From contig JAFEFF010000020.1 in assembly GCA_018240745.1 (NCBI GenBank), positions 1 to 42,442 on the forward strand: a stretch of DNA of 42,442 nucleotides. Reading direction: 5' to 3'. Positions 8,719-18,453 of the stretch are shown here, piece by piece. Under the pieces are notes generated by a model that saw only the letters and a list, made by a program, of their open reading frames with translations, did not search any database and had not been told where the DNA came from. The first letter of the stretch is position 1. Each line of letters opens with the position of its first letter. Origin of the DNA: Pseudomonadota bacterium (GTDB lineage: Bacteria > Pseudomonadota > Alphaproteobacteria > Reyranellales > Reyranellaceae). The position numbers and the translations under genes were made by a program.

Positions 8719-9726
8719 CTATCGGATCAGGCCCTGCTCCTTGTAGAACCTCTCGGCGCCGGGATGCAGCGGGATGCCGAGGCCTCGGGTCGCTGTCTCG
8801 AGGCGGATCTCGCGGCCCTTGGCGTGGCCGGAGTCGAGGAGCCGGCGGGTTGCGGGGTTCCACAGCGCAGCGGTCACCTTGTAGATCAGCTCGTCGCTCT
8901 GCTTGCTGGAGGTCGCCCAGATCGCGTGTACGCTCACGGTCGGCACGCCGGCCACGCCCTTGTAGGCATTGTCCGGGATCTCCTCCTTGCTGAAGAAGCT
9001 GAACTGGTCGATCAGCTTGTCGACCTCCGGCCCGGCGATCGGCACCAGCTCGATGCCGACCGTCGCGGCGAGGTCGGCGACCGAGCTCTGCGGCCAGCCG
9101 CTGACGCTGAAGAAACCGTCGATCGTGCCGTCGCGCAGGTTGTCGGCGACGCGCTGGGCCGGGAAATACTGCGCCTGCAGGTCCTTCTCGCTGAGACCGA
9201 AGGCCTGCAGGATCAGGCGGGCATCGACCAGCGTGCCGGAGCCCGGCTCGTCGAGCGAGATTTTGCGGCCGCGCAGGTCCGGCACCGACTTGATGCCCGA
9301 GCCCTTGCGCACCACGAGCTGGATGCTCTCGGGATAGAGATTGGCGATCGCCCGCAGGACCTCGACCTTCGGCCGGCCGCTGTAGATGCCGGTGCCGTTG
9401 TAGGCCCAGTAGGCGATGTCCGACTGTACGAAGCCCGACTGCGCGCTGCCCGCGGCGATCGCCGCGACGTTGGAGACCGAGCCGTTGGACGTCACCGAGG
9501 TCGCGACCAGCCCCGGCACGCCGCACGAGCCGCCCTCGGCGCACGGCCGCGAGCCCGGCGGGTTGGAGATCGCGTTGGCGATCAGGCCGCCGATCGGGAA
9601 ATAGGTGCCGACCGTGCCGCCCGTCAGGATGCGGAAAAAGGTGACGTCCTGCTGCGCCCTGGCGACCGGCGGCACCGCCGCCATCGGCAGCGCCGCCGCG
9701 CCCGCGAGAAAAGTTCGGCGCCGCAT
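8719..9726 (-). CDS. TAXI-family TRAP transporter solute-binding protein
   Basis: A 335-residue exported binding protein. The N-terminus RRRTFLAGAAALPMAAVPPVARA looks like a twin-arginine-type signal. The mature start has TGGTVGTYFPIGGLIANAIS, the hallmark of TAXI (TRAP-associated extracytoplasmic immunogenic) receptors, followed by SGFVQSDIAYWAYNGTG and LRGRKISLDEPGSGT, also typical of the family. The length fits. The ATG overlaps the sirtuin stop as TGATG. No TRAP membrane genes (DctQ/DctM) are in the window, so its permease must be elsewhere or it works otherwise. The ligand is unknown; the family often binds organic acids or glutamate. Confidence 0.87.
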   Translation of the reverse strand: MRRRTFLAGAAALPMAAVPPVARAQQDVTFFRILTGGTVGTYFPIGGLIANAISNPPGSRPCAEGGSCGVPGLVATSVTSNGSVSNVAAIAAGSAQSGFVQSDIAYWAYNGTGIYSGRPKVEVLRAIANLYPESIQLVVRKGSGIKSVPDLRGRKISLDEPGSGTLVDARLILQAFGLSEKDLQAQYFPAQRVADNLRDGTIDGFFSVSGWPQSSVADLAATVGIELVPIAGPEVDKLIDQFSFFSKEEIPDNAYKGVAGVPTVSVHAIWATSSKQSDELIYKVTAALWNPATRRLLDSGHAKGREIRLETATRGLGIPLHPGAERFYKEQGLIR

Positions 9727-10472
9727 CAGTTCACGCCGACCACGCGGCTCATGGTGGGACCGATCTCGCCATGTATCACCAGGTCGGCATCGTCGTCCTG
9801 GTCGGTCGGATCGCGGTTCAGGATCACCAGGCCGGCGCCGCGGCGCTTGGCGATGCGCGGAAAGCCGGCCGCCGGATAGACCACCAGCGAGCTGCCGAGC
9901 ACGATGAACAGGTCGCACTGCAGGGTCTCGTCCTGGGCACGCGCCATCTGGATCTCGGGCATCGCCTGGCCGAACGAGATGGTGGCGGTCTTCACGATTC
10001 CCTCGCACTTCTCGCAGATCGGCAGCGTGCCGTGCGCCTGGAAGGCCTGCCTGATCGGCTCGAGCTCATGACGGTGGCCGCAGTCGAGGCAGCTCGCATA
10101 GGTCGAGTTGCCGTGCAGCTCGATGACCCTGGACTCGGGCACGCCCGAGCGCTGGTGCAGGCCGTCGACGTTCTGGGTGATGATCGCGCTCATCCTGCCT
10201 TGCTCGACCAGCTTGGCGAGTGCGCGGTGGCCGGCATTGGGCTCGGCCTTGAGCATGGTCTCGTCGGTCGCGAACTTGCGCCGCCAGGATTCGCGCCGCA
10301 TCTCCTCCGAGGACATGAAGTCGTCGAAGTAGATCGGCTGGTACTTGGTCCAGATGCCGCCGGGCGAGCGGAAGTCCGGGATGCCCGATTCGGTCGAGAT
10401 GCCCGCGCCGGTGAAGGCGACGATGCGCCTGGCGCCGTCGATCATCTCGCGCAGCCGGTCGATCTCGCTCAT
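9726..10472 (-). CDS. cobB: Sirtuin (Sir2-family NAD-dependent protein deacylase)
   Basis: A 248-residue protein with the whole sirtuin signature: GAGISTESGIPDFR (22-35), ITQNVDGLHQRSG (98-110), catalytic His120 in ELHG, the structural zinc cysteines 128, 131, 153 and 156, and GSSLVVYPAAGFP for the NAD pocket. It removes acyl groups from protein lysines using NAD. The start at 10472 has AGGAGG just upstream; a GTG at 10490 would overlap that site. It begins 31 bases after livF and overlaps the TAXI gene by one base, so it looks like part of the transporter/acyl-CoA-ligase operon. Because AMP-forming acyl-CoA synthetases are known sirtuin targets, the ligase in this operon is a natural candidate substrate (inference). 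Confidence 0.9.
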   Translation of the reverse strand: MSEIDRLREMIDGARRIVAFTGAGISTESGIPDFRSPGGIWTKYQPIYFDDFMSSEEMRRESWRRKFATDETMLKAEPNAGHRALAKLVEQGRMSAIITQNVDGLHQRSGVPESRVIELHGNSTYASCLDCGHRHELEPIRQAFQAHGTLPICEKCEGIVKTATISFGQAMPEIQMARAQDETLQCDLFIVLGSSLVVYPAAGFPRIAKRRGAGLVILNRDPTDQDDDADLVIHGEIGPTMSRVVGVN

Positions 10473-10503
10473 ATGGCCTCCTGGTGGCACCCTCCGTCGG
10501 CGC

Positions 10504-11295
<792 letters not shown>

Positions 11296-11298
11296 GGT

Positions 11299-12546
11299 TC
11301 AGGACTTCGACGCGTCCGCTGCCAGGTGCTTCTGGATCACCGAGCGATAGCCCTGGAACCAGTCCTTGGTCCTGGTGAGCTTGCCGCCGTGCACCGTCCA
11401 GACCTGGACCCAGCCGCCGCCCTCGTGGTCGGCCGGCGTCAGCTCCATCGGCGGCAGGAGGCCGCCGAGGGTGAAGCCCTTGATCGACTCCATGCCCTTC
11501 TTGACCTCCTCGCCGGTCGGCGCGGCGCCGCCCTTGGCCTTGATGGCGTTGCGCACCGCCTCGACGTGCAGGGCCGCGTTCAGGATGCCGCGGTTGTAGT
11601 AGACGGTGGAATCCATCTCCTTGGGCGCAGGCTTGTTGGCCGCCTTGTACATCGCGACGATGTCCTTGTTGACCTGGAAGTCCTTGCCCACGCCGGCGAA
11701 CTGCAGAGTGTTGTAGCCCTCGGCCACGCCCATGCCGCCCGCCGCCGTGATGTCGGCCTCGGCGCTGCCCCACACGAAGGCGACCACCTTGGAAAGCGGA
11801 TAGCCCTTGCCCTTGAGCTCCTTGATCGACACCGACGGCGCGCGCCCGAACAGGTGGGTGATCACGAAGTCGGGCTTGTAGCGCTGCACGATGTCGGTCA
11901 CCTGCGAGCCCATCTCGACGCCCGGCGCCGGGACAGCGAAGGTGCGCAGGTCGAAACCCTCGCTCTTGGCGAGGTCCTCGAGGATCGGCAGCGGCTCCTT
12001 GCCGGCCGGGTTGTCGTAGAACAGGTAGGCGATCTTCTTGCCCTTGAGACCGCCCATCTTCTCCTTGGCGAACTCGACGGCGCCGCCGGCCTGCGACCAG
12101 TAGCTGGCCGCGATCGGGAAGGTGTACGGGAAGCGCTTGCCGTCGGCCGCGGCCGCGGTGCCGAAGCCGGGCGACGTGCCGAGGATCTTGTCCTCCTCGA
12201 GCTTCTTGTTGAGCGCCGCGGTCTGCGGCGTGCCGTACAGGCCCTCGAGCACCGCACCCTCCTTCTTGAAGCGCTCGTGCGCCTCGACGGCCGGCGGCAC
12301 CTTGTACTCGTTGTCGACCTCGATGACCTTGATCTTGAAGCCTTCGACGCCGCCCTTGCTGTTCACCAGGTCGATGTAGTCGTGATAGCCGGGACACAGC
12401 ACGGTGCCCACGGTTGCAGTCGGTCCGGTGCGGTCGCACTGGAAGCCGAACACCAACTCCTTACTCTGAGCGAACGCACTCGACGCAAACGCCAGGCTGC
12501 CGGCCGCAACCGCCAGGCCCAACCAACGCCTTTCGAACCTCATCAT
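11299..12546 (-). CDS. livK: ABC transporter periplasmic binding protein, Liv type
   Basis: A 415-residue type I periplasmic binding protein with a signal peptide (MMRFERRWLGLAVAAGSLAF..., cleaved after SSAFA). The mature start ELVFGFQCDRTGPTATVG, YHDYIDLVNSKGGVEG and the later PDFVITHLFGRAPS are typical of Liv/amide/urea-type receptors. GGGAGGA at 12551-12557 supports the start at 12546 or the adjacent ATG at 12543; the frame open to 12630 lacks a better site. It lies between livM and livF in the operon and selects the transported solute, probably a carboxylic acid given the operon's acyl-CoA ligase. Confidence 0.88.
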   Translation of the reverse strand: MMRFERRWLGLAVAAGSLAFASSAFAQSKELVFGFQCDRTGPTATVGTVLCPGYHDYIDLVNSKGGVEGFKIKVIEVDNEYKVPPAVEAHERFKKEGAVLEGLYGTPQTAALNKKLEEDKILGTSPGFGTAAAADGKRFPYTFPIAASYWSQAGGAVEFAKEKMGGLKGKKIAYLFYDNPAGKEPLPILEDLAKSEGFDLRTFAVPAPGVEMGSQVTDIVQRYKPDFVITHLFGRAPSVSIKELKGKGYPLSKVVAFVWGSAEADITAAGGMGVAEGYNTLQFAGVGKDFQVNKDIVAMYKAANKPAPKEMDSTVYYNRGILNAALHVEAVRNAIKAKGGAAPTGEEVKKGMESIKGFTLGGLLPPMELTPADHEGGGWVQVWTVHGGKLTRTKDWFQGYRSVIQKHLAADASKS

Positions 12547-12589
12547 GGGTTCCTCCCTTGCCTTGCTTTCCTCAACGAATCCCTCCGCC

Positions 12590-13657
12590 TCAGTAGGAGA
12601 AGGGCCAGACCCGGAAGTAACTCCGGACATTGCGCCATAGCCGATTGAGCCCCTCGGGCTCGATGACCAGGAAGAAGATGATCAGCCCGCCGAACACCGC
12701 CAGGCGGGTACCCGAGACCACGTTCGCCAACTCCGAATCGCTGAAAAACAGGGAGCCGACATTCTCCATCAGAGTACGGATCACGATCGGCAGCAAGGTC
12801 ACGAAGATCGCACCGAAGATCGAGCCCAGCACCGAGCCCAGGCCGCCGATGATGATCATCGCCAGGAAGTCGATCGAGACCCCGAGCTGGAACTGCTCGT
12901 AGTTGGCGATGCCCAGGTAGTACGTATAGAGGACGCCGGTGACCCCGGCATAGAACGAGGAAACCGCGAACGACAGCAGCTTGTAGCGGAAGATGTCGAT
13001 GCCGATGATCTCGGCGGCGATGTCCTGATCGCGCACGGCGATGAAGGCGCGGCCGATCCGGCTGCGCATCAGATTGAGAGTGGCGACGATCGCCAAAGCG
13101 GCGAAGAACAGCAGGAAGTAATAGAGCCGGCTCTGCGTGTTGAGCACGAAGCCGAACAGGTCGGGCCGCGGCACCTGGATCGAGGCCTGCGCGCCGCCCG
13201 ATATCGCCGGCACGTGGTTGATCGTCCATTCGATGATCAACTGGCCGGCAAGCGTGGCGATCGCCAGGTAGAGGCCCTTGATGCGCAGGCTCGGGATGCC
13301 GACCAGCGCGCCGATGAACGCCGCCATCAGGCCGCCGGCCGGCAAGGTCAGCCAGAACGGCAGGCCGAGCCGCACCGCGAGGTTGGCCGCCGTGTAGGCG
13401 CCGACCGACATGAAGGCGCCGTGGCCGAGCGAGATCTGGCCGGTGTAGCCGACCAGGATATTGAGTCCGAGCGCGCCGACGACGGCGATGAAGATCAGGT
13501 TCAGGATCGAGAGGTAGTACTCTTCCAGGCTGGCCGGCAGGACGATCGCGAACAGCACCGCCAGCGCCACCATCGTCCACTTGGCGATCGGCAGCGGATA
13601 CAGCGCCATGTCCGACGCGTAGGTGGTCTTGAACACTCCGGCTTCGCGGTGAAACAT
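12590..13657 (-). CDS. livM: ABC transporter permease LivM
   Basis: A 355-residue polytopic membrane protein with the LivM pattern: ALGLNILVGYTGQISLGHGAFMSVGAY, the cytoplasmic loop SRIGRAFIAVRDQDIAAEIIGID that contacts the ATPases, and MIIIGGLGSVLGSIFGA. About nine to ten hydrophobic helices can be counted. ATG 13657 has a GGAG nine bases upstream. It pairs with LivH. The 161-base gap to livH holds inverted repeat B1, which splits the operon and may lower expression of the downstream genes. Confidence 0.9.
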   Translation of the reverse strand: MFHREAGVFKTTYASDMALYPLPIAKWTMVALAVLFAIVLPASLEEYYLSILNLIFIAVVGALGLNILVGYTGQISLGHGAFMSVGAYTAANLAVRLGLPFWLTLPAGGLMAAFIGALVGIPSLRIKGLYLAIATLAGQLIIEWTINHVPAISGGAQASIQVPRPDLFGFVLNTQSRLYYFLLFFAALAIVATLNLMRSRIGRAFIAVRDQDIAAEIIGIDIFRYKLLSFAVSSFYAGVTGVLYTYYLGIANYEQFQLGVSIDFLAMIIIGGLGSVLGSIFGAIFVTLLPIVIRTLMENVGSLFFSDSELANVVSGTRLAVFGGLIIFFLVIEPEGLNRLWRNVRSYFRVWPFSY

Positions 13658-13696
13658 CGGCTACGCTCCGGCCCTCTCGTTCGCATGCCGCCGCCT

Positions 13697-13800
13697 GTCG
13701 TCCTGAGCGCAGCGAAGGACCCCATGGCGGTGCCTCACGCACGGCGCTGGCCTTCGCGTCACGGACCCAACGAGGTCCTTCGCTGCGCTCAGGACGACGG
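13697..13800. repeat. Type B inverted repeat, copy 1, inside the liv operon
   Basis: The arms gtcgtcctgagcgcagcgaa and its near-perfect complement ending ctgcgctcaggacgac flank a variable 55-base centre. The element fills the gap between livH and livM. A second copy is at 18685. The long stem could pause or terminate transcription within the operon. Confidence 0.85.
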
Positions 13801-13818
13801 GAAGGGCGATCACCATCT

Positions 13819-14724
13819 TCACACCCGCTCGATCTGTCGTTTGCCGAAGATGCCGTAGGGCCGGAGCATCAGGACCAGGATCATCAGCAGGTAAGGCGCG
13901 AAGTCCTTGGTGCCGCCGCCGACATAGGGGTCGAGATAGCCGGAGGCGAGACTCTCGACCAGGCCGACGATCAGGCCGCCCACCATCGCGCCGCCGATCG
14001 AATCGAGGCCGCCCAGGATCACCACCGGGAAGACCTTGAGGCCGACCACGGCGATCTGCACGTCGACGCCCAGCATGCTGCCCCAGACGATGCCGCCCAG
14101 CGCCGAGACGATGCCGGCCATCGCCCAGGCCAGGGCGAAGTAGCGCTCGACGTTGATGCCCATCGCCTGCGCGACCTGCTGGTTGTCGGCGACGGCGCGC
14201 ATCGCCACGCCCATGCGGCTCTTCTTGAAGAACCAGTTGAAGCCCAGAAACAGCAGGATCGCCACCCCCGCCCCCAGCACCTGGATCGGCGGCAACGTCG
14301 CCGGCCCGATCACCACCGGATCGTCCGGGATCGGCAGCGGCAGCGCCCGCGTCTCGCCGCCGAAGACGATCGGCGTCAGGCCGCGCAGCACCGAGGCCAG
14401 GCCGATGGTCGCCATGATCACCGCCACGATCGGCCTTCCGAGCAACGGCCTCAAGACAACGCGTTCGAGCGCGAAGCCGAAGCCGATCATGATCGCCAGC
14501 ACGACCACGACCGCGGCGATCGCCCCGACGATCGGCGAGACATTGAAGCCGACCACCACGGCGCCGAACAGCGCCGCCATCATCACGAACTCGCCCTGGG
14601 CGAAGTTGATGGCGTCGGTCGACTTGTAGACGAGCACGAATCCCAGGGCGATCAGCGAGTACATCAGCCCGATCGACACCCCGTTCAGGAGCAGCGCGAT
14701 GAAGAAGCCGAGATCCTCCGACAT
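13819..14724 (-). CDS. livH: ABC transporter permease LivH
   Basis: A 301-residue inner-membrane permease with LivH features: LLLNGVSIGLMYSLIALGF at the start, YKSTDAINFAQGEFVMMAA, the ATPase-contact loop SRMGVAMRAVADNQQVAQAMG and VVILGGLDSIGGAMVGG. About eight hydrophobic helices. The ATG follows the acyl-CoA-ligase stop without a gap (TAGATG), so it is translationally linked to the ligase. With LivM it makes the pore of the operon's importer. Confidence 0.92.
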   Translation of the reverse strand: MSEDLGFFIALLLNGVSIGLMYSLIALGFVLVYKSTDAINFAQGEFVMMAALFGAVVVGFNVSPIVGAIAAVVVVLAIMIGFGFALERVVLRPLLGRPIVAVIMATIGLASVLRGLTPIVFGGETRALPLPIPDDPVVIGPATLPPIQVLGAGVAILLFLGFNWFFKKSRMGVAMRAVADNQQVAQAMGINVERYFALAWAMAGIVSALGGIVWGSMLGVDVQIAVVGLKVFPVVILGGLDSIGGAMVGGLIVGLVESLASGYLDPYVGGGTKDFAPYLLMILVLMLRPYGIFGKRQIERV

Positions 14725-16665
14725 CTAGGCCGCCTCCCGAACCGGCTCGACGTGGCCGAGATCATGAATCGCGATCTCCGAAGTGAGCGACGACTTGCGG
14801 CCGTCCTCGAAGGTGATCTCCATCGTCACCTGGACGCTGTTCGCGCCGCCATAGAAGCCGTCGATCACCCTGGCGTACTTCTCGGCGACGAAGCGGCGGC
14901 GCACCTTGCGGGTGCGGGTCATCTCGGCGTCGTCGGCCTCGAGCTCCTTGTTGAGCAGCAGGAAGCGCTTGACCTGCTGCACGTCGGGCAGGCTGGCATT
15001 GGCCTTTGCGATCTCCTCGCCGATCAGCGCCGCGACCTCGGGCTTGCGGCTCAGGTCCATGAAGCTGGTGTAGGGCAACCCTCTCTTCTCGGCCCACGTG
15101 CCGACCGTCTGCATGTCGATGGCGATCATCGCCACCACCATCGGCCGCTCGTGGCCGAAGGCCACCGCCTCGCGGATGTAGGGGCTGAACTTCAGCTTGT
15201 TCTCGATGAACTGCGGCGCGAAGGCCGAGCCGTCGGCGAGCTTCCCGACGTCCTTGGCGCGGTCGATGATCACCAGTTGGCCCTGCTTGTCGAAGAAGCC
15301 CGCATCGCCGGTCATCAGCCAACCGTCGTTCGTCAGGGTCTCGCGCGTGACTTCGTCCTGCTTGAAGTACCCGCGGAACACGTTCGGTCCCTTCAGCATC
15401 ACCTCGCCGCGATCGTCGATCTTGACCTCGATGCGCGGCATCGGCCGGCCGACCGTGTTGGGATTGGCTTCGGCATCGGACTGGCAGGCGATCAGTGCCG
15501 ACGCCTCGGTCGCGCCGTAGACCTGCTTGAGATTGATGCCGAACGAGCGGAAGAAACGGTACGTATCCGGACCGAGCGGTGCGCCGCCGGTGTAGCACCA
15601 CCGCGCATTGCGCAGGCCGAGCTGGTCACGAACCGGGCCGTAGACGAGGAATTCGCCCATCATCAGACCGAGCCGCTCGCCGAGGCCGAGCGGTTTGCCG
15701 TCGGTGCGCTTCAGCTCGCAGCGCTCGGCCAGGCCGCGGAAATAGTCGAACACCCGCCGCTTGATCGGCGTTGCGTCGCCACCCTTGACCTGCATGACCG
15801 TCAGCATGTTTTCCCAGATGCGCGGCGGGGCCAGCATCGAATTGGGCCCGAGCTCGCGCAGGTCGCGCTGCACGCTCTCCGGGCTTTCCGGGCAGTTCGC
15901 TACCAGCTTGCCGGCCAGCGCCATGCCCAGCGAGAAGGCTGCGTCGCCCACCCACGCCATCGGCAGATAACTCAGCCAATTGTCGCCGGGCTTCGTGTCG
16001 TTCACCTCGATGAAGGCTTCGGCCGCGGCGATCATGTTGCGGTGGCTCAGCATCGCGCCCTTCGGGTTGCCGGTCGTCCCCGAGGTGTAGGCGATCATGA
16101 CGATGTCGTCGGCGCGTCCCTTGGCGAGTTCCTCGCCGTAGAAGCCGGGATCGGCCTTGCCATAGGCCGCGCCTGCCTCGAGCACCGATTCGAAGGACTT
16201 CAGCATCGGGTCGTCGTAGGACCACAGACCACGCTTATCCTCGAACACGATCCAGCGCAGGTTGGGCAGCCTGTCCTTGAGCGACAGGGCCTTGTCGACC
16301 TGCTCCTGGTCCTCGGCGACGATCACCGACGTCTCGGCGTGGTTCAGCACGTAGACCAGCTCGGAAGCGATCGAATCCTGGTAGACCGGCACCGACATGC
16401 CGCCCAGCACCTGGGCCGAGAGCTGCGCCATGTAGAGCTGGGGCCGGTTGTCGCCGACCACCGAGAGCTTGTCGCCGCGCTTGAAACCCATCGAAGCGAG
16501 GCCGAGCGCGAAGTCCCGCACGATATCGCGATAGGCCAACCAGTCGAAGGTCTGCCACACGCCGCGCGTCTTCTCGCGGATGGCAGGCGCGTGCGGGCTT
16601 TCCTCCGCATTGCGCTGCAGCAGCTTGGGCAGCGTGTCGGTCTTGGCCGAATCGAGCAGGCTCAT
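14725..16665 (-). CDS. AMP-forming acyl-CoA synthetase (FAA1/FadD-like) in a liv operon
   Basis: A 646-residue adenylate-forming enzyme that activates a carboxylic acid to its CoA thioester through an acyl-AMP. The P-loop-like motif is TSGTTGNPKG (194-203); YGATEAS, then LMTGDAGFFDKQGQLVIIDRAKD follow, with a C-terminal TRTRKVRRRF in the position of the A10 lysine region. The length and domain order match long-chain acyl-CoA ligases of the FAA1/eukaryotic-like branch. It sits between livG and livH with both junctions reading TAGATG, an arrangement that argues for uptake coupled to CoA activation. The acid itself (aromatic, fatty or other) cannot be told. The strand opposite is open for over 3.7 kb, but this is a shadow of codon use. 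Confidence 0.9.
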   Translation of the reverse strand: MSLLDSAKTDTLPKLLQRNAEESPHAPAIREKTRGVWQTFDWLAYRDIVRDFALGLASMGFKRGDKLSVVGDNRPQLYMAQLSAQVLGGMSVPVYQDSIASELVYVLNHAETSVIVAEDQEQVDKALSLKDRLPNLRWIVFEDKRGLWSYDDPMLKSFESVLEAGAAYGKADPGFYGEELAKGRADDIVMIAYTSGTTGNPKGAMLSHRNMIAAAEAFIEVNDTKPGDNWLSYLPMAWVGDAAFSLGMALAGKLVANCPESPESVQRDLRELGPNSMLAPPRIWENMLTVMQVKGGDATPIKRRVFDYFRGLAERCELKRTDGKPLGLGERLGLMMGEFLVYGPVRDQLGLRNARWCYTGGAPLGPDTYRFFRSFGINLKQVYGATEASALIACQSDAEANPNTVGRPMPRIEVKIDDRGEVMLKGPNVFRGYFKQDEVTRETLTNDGWLMTGDAGFFDKQGQLVIIDRAKDVGKLADGSAFAPQFIENKLKFSPYIREAVAFGHERPMVVAMIAIDMQTVGTWAEKRGLPYTSFMDLSRKPEVAALIGEEIAKANASLPDVQQVKRFLLLNKELEADDAEMTRTRKVRRRFVAEKYARVIDGFYGGANSVQVTMEITFEDGRKSSLTSEIAIHDLGHVEPVREAA

Positions 16666-17484
16666 CTAGCGTCCTCCGGACTTGGCGGTGCCGAGATAGG
16701 CTTCGATCACCTTGGGGTGTCGCTGGACCTCCTCCGGCGTGCCGCCGGCGATGCGGCGGCCGCGGTCGAGCACGACCACGTAATCGGAGATGTCCATCAC
16801 CACGCCCATGTCGTGCTCGATCAGCACGACGGTCATGCCGCGCTCCTGGTTCACATCCAGGATGTAGCGCGCCATGTCCTCCTTCTCGTCCTGGTTCATG
16901 CCGCCCATCGGCTCGTCGAGCAGCAGCACCTTGGGCTCCAGCGCCAGCGCGCGGCCGAGCTCGACGCGCTTGCGCAGGCCGTAGGCGAGCGCCGCCGTCG
17001 GCAACTTGCGCAGGTCCTGCAATTTGAGGAACTCGATGATCTCCTCGATCACCTCGCGGTGGGCGATGTCCTCCTTCTGCGCCATGCCCCAGTAGATGAC
17101 GCTGGAGAGCACGTTCGCCTTCATGCGCACGTGGCGACCCAGCATCAGGTTGTCGAGCACGGTCAGGCCCTGGAACAATGCAATGTTCTGGAACGTACGG
17201 GCGACGCCGAGCTTGGCGATGTCGCTCGGCTTCTTCTGGGTGATGTCCTGGCCTTCGAGCAGGATGCGGCCAGTGTCGGGCTTGTAGAAGCCCGAGATCA
17301 TGTTGAGCAACGACGTCTTGCCGGCGCCATTGGGGCCGATGATGGACACGATACGGCCTCGGGGCACTTCGAGCGAGATGTCCGACCCGGCCGTTACGCC
17401 ACCGAACTTCTTCGACACACCCTCGACGACCAGCTGGTTGTCGCCCTTGGCGGCAGATGCACGCCGGGCGGACGCCGCCGCCAT
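16666..17484 (-). CDS. livG: Branched-chain amino acid-type ABC transporter ATPase LivG
   Basis: A 272-residue ABC ATPase with Walker A GPNGAGKTS (50-58), the Q-loop FQNIALFQGLTVLDNLMLG, a degenerate signature LAYGLRKRVELGRAL, Walker B KVLLLDEPMGGMN and the switch His in LIEHDMGVV. The degenerate signature is normal for LivG. A 15-residue Ala/Arg-rich leader precedes the conserved domain. GGAGGG lies close upstream of ATG 17484. It is the first gene of the liv/ligase/sirtuin/TAXI operon and is divergent from the polysaccharide deacetylase; the 114-base gap must hold both promoters. Confidence 0.9.
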   Translation of the reverse strand: MAAASARRASAAKGDNQLVVEGVSKKFGGVTAGSDISLEVPRGRIVSIIGPNGAGKTSLLNMISGFYKPDTGRILLEGQDITQKKPSDIAKLGVARTFQNIALFQGLTVLDNLMLGRHVRMKANVLSSVIYWGMAQKEDIAHREVIEEIIEFLKLQDLRKLPTAALAYGLRKRVELGRALALEPKVLLLDEPMGGMNQDEKEDMARYILDVNQERGMTVVLIEHDMGVVMDISDYVVVLDRGRRIAGGTPEEVQRHPKVIEAYLGTAKSGGR

Positions 17485-17598
17485 GAACCCTCCCTAAAAG
17501 GTTCTTTTCTCTTTTCGTTGCGCGGCATGATGCAGGCTCCGATGGGCGAAAGCAACAATTCCGCCTACACTTCCGGCCTTCCAGCGAGGACCTGCGAC

Positions 17599-18453
17599 AT
17601 GTCGCGCCATATCGTATGCCTTACATTCGACCACGATCACATGTCGGGCTTCATTGCCCGCGGCCTCACGACCCCTACCTATATCTCGCGTGGCGAGTAC
17701 GACATGGTGGTGATTCCCCGCTTGGTGGCATTGCTCGGCCGCTACGACATCAAGGCGACCTTCTTCACCCCGGGTCACACGATCGACAGCAGCCCGCAGT
17801 CGGTCATGCCCTATGTCGACGCCGGCCATGAGCTCGCCCATCACGGCTGGACGCACCGCCTGCCGGCCAGCCTGTCGAAGGACGAGGAGGAAGAAGAGAT
17901 CGTCCGCGGCAACAACTCGATCAAGCGGGTCAGCGGCCAGTTCGCCCGCGGCTACCGCTCGCCGGCCTGGGATCTCTCGCCCCACTCGATCGAGCTGCTG
18001 CTGAAGCACCGCATCAAGTACGACAGCTCGCTGATGGGGCACGACTACGACTGCTACTACGCCCGCCAGGGCGACATGGTGGAGCTCAAGAAACCGTTCG
18101 TGCGCGGCCGCGAGACGCCGCTGCTCGAGATGCCGATCAGCTGGTCGCTCGACGACTACCCGCACTTCGAATACATGCGCAACCCCAACGGCTCTATCCA
18201 GGCGGGCCTGATGAATGCCAACAACGTGCTGGAAAATTTCGTCGACGACTTCCACTACATGCGCGAGGTCTGCCCCGAGTTCGGCATCCTCACCTACACC
18301 TTCCATCCGCACGTGATCGGCCGCGGCCATCGCATGATGATGCTCGAGCGCCTGATCAAGCAGCTCATCGCCGGCGGCGCGGTCTTCATGACCATGGAGA
18401 GCGCGATGAAGGAGTGGCTGGCGCGCAAGCAGGCGCCGAGGGCCGCCGACTGA
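17599..18453 (+). CDS. Polysaccharide deacetylase (NodB-fold, PgdA-like)
   Basis: A 284-residue cytoplasmic-type carbohydrate esterase 4 protein. LTFDHDH gives the catalytic Asp and metal-binding Asp, AHHGWTHR the two metal histidines, ARGYRSPAWDLS the motif 3 arginine, and LTYTFHPHVIGRG the late histidine. There is no signal peptide. The HDHMSGFIARG-type start resembles the Helicobacter PgdA/allantoinase-like PuuE group, which act on small amides or peptidoglycan, so the substrate is open. The start at 17599 has GCGAGGA eight bases upstream. The same frame runs open far upstream across the antisense of livG and the ligase, so the start has to be taken from this site and from the domain border. 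The gene runs into the dioxygenase-like fragment that follows. Confidence 0.85.
   Translation: MSRHIVCLTFDHDHMSGFIARGLTTPTYISRGEYDMVVIPRLVALLGRYDIKATFFTPGHTIDSSPQSVMPYVDAGHELAHHGWTHRLPASLSKDEEEEEIVRGNNSIKRVSGQFARGYRSPAWDLSPHSIELLLKHRIKYDSSLMGHDYDCYYARQGDMVELKKPFVRGRETPLLEMPISWSLDDYPHFEYMRNPNGSIQAGLMNANNVLENFVDDFHYMREVCPEFGILTYTFHPHVIGRGHRMMMLERLIKQLIAGGAVFMTMESAMKEWLARKQAPRAAD

Noticed and set aside
13697..13800. Type B repeat as the remains of an insertion sequence or CRISPR unit
   Set aside because: There is no transposase frame, no target duplication that can be seen and no regular spacing of several units; a non-coding palindromic element explains it.
14752..18453. A 1233-codon open frame on the plus strand across the ligase and livG
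   Set aside because: Only its last 284 codons look like a protein (the polysaccharide deacetylase). The remainder is the antisense of two well-supported genes; GC-rich codon use keeps the opposite frame open.
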